Positions 8,350 through 11,984 of a stretch of 11,984 nucleotides of DNA are shown here, one piece after another. The notes under the pieces were generated by a model. The model had not been told where the DNA came from. It did no database searches and saw only the letters and a program-made list of their open reading frames with translations. The first letter of the stretch is position 1; each line of letters opens with the position of its first letter. The position numbers were made by a program, and so were the translations under genes. The stretch is from Paracoccaceae bacterium (GTDB taxonomy: Bacteria > Pseudomonadota > Alphaproteobacteria > Rhodobacterales > Rhodobacteraceae): positions 1 to 11,984 of the forward strand of contig SLKW01000415.1 of the NCBI GenBank assembly GCA_007134405.1. The letters are read 5' to 3'.

Positions 8350-9162
8350 TCAGTAAGCCGGAGTCTGGACAGAATCGAGCAGTGTGCGACCGCCATCCAG
8401 CGTCAGCACTTGCCCCGTGACAAACCCGGCCCCGTCCGAGGCAAGGAACTGCGCCGCCTCGGCCACTTCTGCCGCTGTGCCGATCCGCCGCAAAGGCGTT
8501 CCGCGAATGATCCGGTCGCGATAATCGGGATGTTCGGCGATCTGGTCCTTGAGGCTTGCGCTCATCACCGAACCGATGGCAAGCGCATTCACGCGGACCT
8601 GATGCGGTGCCAGCGCCACCGCGAGCGAGCGCGTCATCTGCTCCGCGGCGGCGGTGCTGATCGAGTATCCAAGCAATTCGGGCTGCGTCCGATGCGCGGC
8701 GGTCGCACTAAAATTGATGATCGCGCCCGCCGGAGAACCGCGCTCGTCCTCGCCCGCGGCCTGGGCCTGGGCAATCATCCGCCGCGCCACCGCCTGCGAC
8801 AGCCGCAGCGCCACCATGAGGTTTTGCGAAAGCGACTCTTCGACCGACGTGTCGGCAGGATCGAGCGGATCGCTCGTGACGAAGGCGCGCGCGGCGTTGA
8901 TCAGGATATCGACCCGGTCGAAGGCATCGATCGTTGCAGAAAGCAGGTTCGCAACCGTCAGGCGCTCGCGCAGATCGCCGGTGAAGAACAAGGCGCGCTC
9001 ATGCTCGATCAGTTCATTGGCGCCGTTCTTGAGGCGCTTCTCGTTCATGTCGGCAAGCACGACATTCGCGCCTTCGTCCACGAAGTGTCGCGCGATCGCA
9101 AGGCCGATCCCGGCGGCTGCCCCGGTGACGATGGCAGTCTTTCCGGCGATACTTACGGTCAT
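8350..9162 (-). CDS. SDR-family oxidoreductase with altered catalytic tetrad
   Basis: A classical-type short-chain dehydrogenase/reductase fold of 270 residues. The N-terminal Rossmann motif TGAAAGIG is at 13-20. Asp38 at the end of the second strand suggests NAD(H) rather than NADP(H), and Asp63 fits the adenine pocket. NAA replaces the usual NAG (89-91). The tetrad Asn (Asn114) and Tyr166 are present, but the lysine four residues on is Thr170 (YSIST instead of YxxxK). The usual serine position, 13 before the Tyr, is Ala153, with Ser152 and Thr154 beside it. The C-terminal part (TPLRRIGTAAEVAEAAQFLAS, then FVTGQVLTLDGG) is normal. The ATG overlaps the upstream methyltransferase stop (ATGA) and has AGGAG 8 nt before it, indicating translational coupling. 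The substrate is unknown, and enzyme activity is doubtful given the missing lysine; it may bind nucleotide or act in regulation. Confidence 0.9.
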   Translation of the reverse strand: MTVSIAGKTAIVTGAAAGIGLAIARHFVDEGANVVLADMNEKRLKNGANELIEHERALFFTGDLRERLTVANLLSATIDAFDRVDILINAARAFVTSDPLDPADTSVEESLSQNLMVALRLSQAVARRMIAQAQAAGEDERGSPAGAIINFSATAAHRTQPELLGYSISTAAAEQMTRSLAVALAPHQVRVNALAIGSVMSASLKDQIAEHPDYRDRIIRGTPLRRIGTAAEVAEAAQFLASDGAGFVTGQVLTLDGGRTLLDSVQTPAY

Positions 9163-10235
9163 CCTTTCGGCTCCTGCGAGAGATATGCGCGCCGCAGCGC
9201 GGGCTTTTGCGTGACGGTCCTGCGCGGCCTCTCGGCGACCAGAACCTTGAAGCCCCTTTCGTTGGCGACCTCCTGATGCGTCGCAAATGTCTGTGCCAGC
9301 GTAACCTCGTAGGGGAGATGCCGGTTAGCGACCAGCCAGAGCTTGCCGGCAGGCGCCAGCATCGCGGAAGCCGCACGAATGAATGCCTGGCCAAGGGCGG
9401 GCTGACCGGTGCGACCCTGATGGAAGGGTGGGTTGGTGATTACGTGATCGACCCGCAGACCCGGAAGCGGCCGCGTTGCATCGACCCAATGGAAAACCGC
9501 CCGCGGATCGGCGACATTCGCGCGGGCGCAATCGAGCGCGCGGGCATCGGACTCCATTAGATGCAGAGCCTCGATCCCCGGGGCCTGCGCCAACAGCGTC
9601 GCCGACAGCCAGCCCCACCCGGCCCCAAGGTCGACCACGACGCCCTTCATGCCGACCGGCAGCACCGACGACAGCAAAGCCGAACCGGGGTCGACGCCAT
9701 CCGCCGAAAAAACCCCCGGCCGGGTGACGAAGGACCGGCCGTTGGCATCCCCGAAGGCGCGCTGCTCCGCCCGCCAGTCATCGAAAGCCGTTGCGCCGGG
9801 CGAGGTGAACCACGCGATCTTCCCGTGACCTTTCGAAATCGGGGTGGAAAGTTCCACGCGCCCCCTGAGCGCGCGCAGATGCGCCTCGATCCCATCGGTC
9901 TTCTGCCCGTCCAGGATCACAGGGCCCGTCGTCGCCGCCGCGGCCTGGGCGATCAGATCGCGCGCCTCGTCCCGCCCTCGCGGCAGGCAGACAATCACTG
10001 CCGCCGCCTCAGCGATTTCCTGCGCGCAGGAATAGCCCTGAGCCTCGAACGCCGCGTGATCGGGCGCGTGCGGCGTGACGATTTGGACTCTCTCGCGCGG
10101 CAGGATGGAGATATCCTCCCCGGCGCGGGGATGCAGCACGGCCAACCTGCCTTCGTTCGGCAGGAGCAGGCCGGCCTCGAGCGCGAGCGACAGGCGCAGG
10201 GCGCGCGGCGCGGGGTCTGGAAGGGGCTGCGACAT
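9159..10235 (-). CDS. rsmC: RsmC-like class I SAM-dependent (rRNA guanine-N2) methyltransferase
   Basis: Probably methylates a guanine in rRNA; E. coli RsmC makes m2G1207 in 16S rRNA, but the exact target here is inferred. From the ATG at 10235 it has 358 residues in two halves, as in RsmC: a degenerate N-terminal methyltransferase-like domain (about 1-165) and a catalytic C-terminal domain. RPGVFSADGVDPGSALL (172-188) starts the second half. The SAM motif DLGAGWG is at 202-208, with acidic Glu228 and Asp230 after the next strand. The catalytic NPPFHQG is at 268-274, followed by LWLVANRHLPYE. An in-frame ATG at 10277 would overlap clpS by 22 nt and adds a non-conserved tail, so I prefer 10235. 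Its ribosome binding site is unclear, since AAGGAG lies about 20 nt away at the clpS end. It sits between clpS and the SDR gene, overlapping the latter by 4 nt. The symbol rests on motif likeness. Confidence 0.85.
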   Translation of the reverse strand: MSQPLPDPAPRALRLSLALEAGLLLPNEGRLAVLHPRAGEDISILPRERVQIVTPHAPDHAAFEAQGYSCAQEIAEAAAVIVCLPRGRDEARDLIAQAAAATTGPVILDGQKTDGIEAHLRALRGRVELSTPISKGHGKIAWFTSPGATAFDDWRAEQRAFGDANGRSFVTRPGVFSADGVDPGSALLSSVLPVGMKGVVVDLGAGWGWLSATLLAQAPGIEALHLMESDARALDCARANVADPRAVFHWVDATRPLPGLRVDHVITNPPFHQGRTGQPALGQAFIRAASAMLAPAGKLWLVANRHLPYEVTLAQTFATHQEVANERGFKVLVAERPRRTVTQKPALRRAYLSQEPKG

Positions 10236-10255
10236 GGGGGGACGCGCGCCGCGCC

Positions 10256-10594
10256 CTACTCCTTTTCCAGCGTGCATTGCAGCGGGTGCTGATGGCGACG
10301 CGCGAAATCCATCACTTGCGCGACCTTCGTTTCGGCCACTTCGAAGGAAAAGACTCCCACGACCGCAACGCCTTTCTTGTGGACCGTCAACATCACGTCG
10401 AACGCGTGCGCGTGGCTCATACCGAAGAAGCGCTCAAGCACGTGCACGACGAATTCCATCGGCGTGTAGTCGTCGTTCAAGAGCAGCACCTTGTACATAG
10501 GCGGGCGCTGCGTCTTGGTTTTCGTCCGGGTCGCAACCGACGATTCCCCGCCCGGGCCATCCGGTCGATCGGTCATATGGGGCCGCAGTGCCAT
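10256..10594 (-). CDS. clpS: ATP-dependent Clp protease adaptor ClpS
   Basis: A small cytosolic adaptor that captures proteins with bulky N-terminal residues (N-degrons) and delivers them to ClpA of the ClpAP protease. The product is 112 residues, with a flexible polar N-terminus (about 1-32) followed by the compact ClpS fold. The substrate-pocket residues are present: [14 protein letters not shown] holds Asn40, Asp41, Asp42, Thr44 and Met46, and MLTVHKKG holds Met68, Val71 and His72. The end, [17 protein letters not shown], is typical. I chose the ATG at 10594 because GAGGG stands 9 nt upstream; Met7 (10576) is an alternative with weaker support. clpA is not visible. The downstream methyltransferase starts 20 nt past the stop, so the two are probably one transcript. 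Confidence 0.96.
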   Translation of the reverse strand: MALRPHMTDRPDGPGGESSVATRTKTKTQRPPMYKVLLLNDDYTPMEFVVHVLERFFGMSHAHAFDVMLTVHKKGVAVVGVFSFEVAETKVAQVMDFARRHQHPLQCTLEKE

Positions 10595-10632
10595 GAACCA
10601 TCACCCTCGCGGTCTCGATTCGCCTGTGCCGC

Positions 10633-10662
10633 AGTATATAGAGGCAGCCCGCCGCGTGGAAA
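10633..10662 (-). promoter_or_regulatory. Candidate sigma70-type promoter for the clpS operon
   Basis: Read on the minus strand, TTTCCA (10662-10657) and TATACT (10638-10633) are 18 nt apart; the -10 box matches five of six consensus positions. It lies in the 79-nt gap between the valS stop and the clpS start, with a predicted leader of about 30 nt. The AT-rich TATATA stretch stands out in an otherwise GC-rich region. I see no terminator in the gap, so read-through from valS is also possible. Confidence 0.45.
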
Positions 10663-10673
10663 CCCTGCACGCC

Positions 10674-11984
<1,311 letters not shown>

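Overview
The window is high-GC bacterial chromosome with a housekeeping gene set. The protein families point to an alphaproteobacterium, most likely Rhodobacterales. The main signs are a long class II NrdJ with a C-terminal TSCPD domain, an alphaproteobacterial-type ClpS, and a clpS / RsmC-like methyltransferase / SDR gene cluster. This placement comes from recalled family resemblance, not from a search.

Left half, plus strand. nrdJ (adenosylcobalamin-dependent ribonucleotide reductase) enters from the left edge and is almost complete, lacking only its first residues. A spacer of about 200 nt follows, with a terminator-like hairpin, a 24-nt-spaced direct repeat and a possible competing hairpin. 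Next come glpD and glpK, 43 nt apart. Together they carry glycerol into central metabolism: GlpK phosphorylates glycerol and membrane-bound GlpD oxidises glycerol-3-phosphate to dihydroxyacetone phosphate while reducing quinone. No glycerol facilitator, ABC importer or glpR is visible. After a 234-nt gap with a plausible promoter comes a gene for an AbrB-family (PF05145-type) polytopic membrane protein with an internal duplication.

Right half, minus strand. The AbrB-family gene converges on a minus-strand block. In transcription order this is valS (3' part only, entering from the right edge), clpS, an RsmC-like rRNA methyltransferase and an SDR-family protein. clpS has its own candidate promoter. 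The methyltransferase start lies just past the clpS stop, and the methyltransferase stop overlaps the SDR start by 4 nt, so these three are probably one operon. ClpS is the N-degron adaptor for ClpAP; clpA is not in the window.

I see no mobile element, CRISPR array, tRNA, rRNA or phage gene, and no clear new multi-gene system. The points most worth a second look are an SDR whose catalytic lysine is replaced by threonine, the structured nrdJ-glpD spacer, and a glycerol kinase lacking the enteric fructose-1,6-bisphosphate loop.
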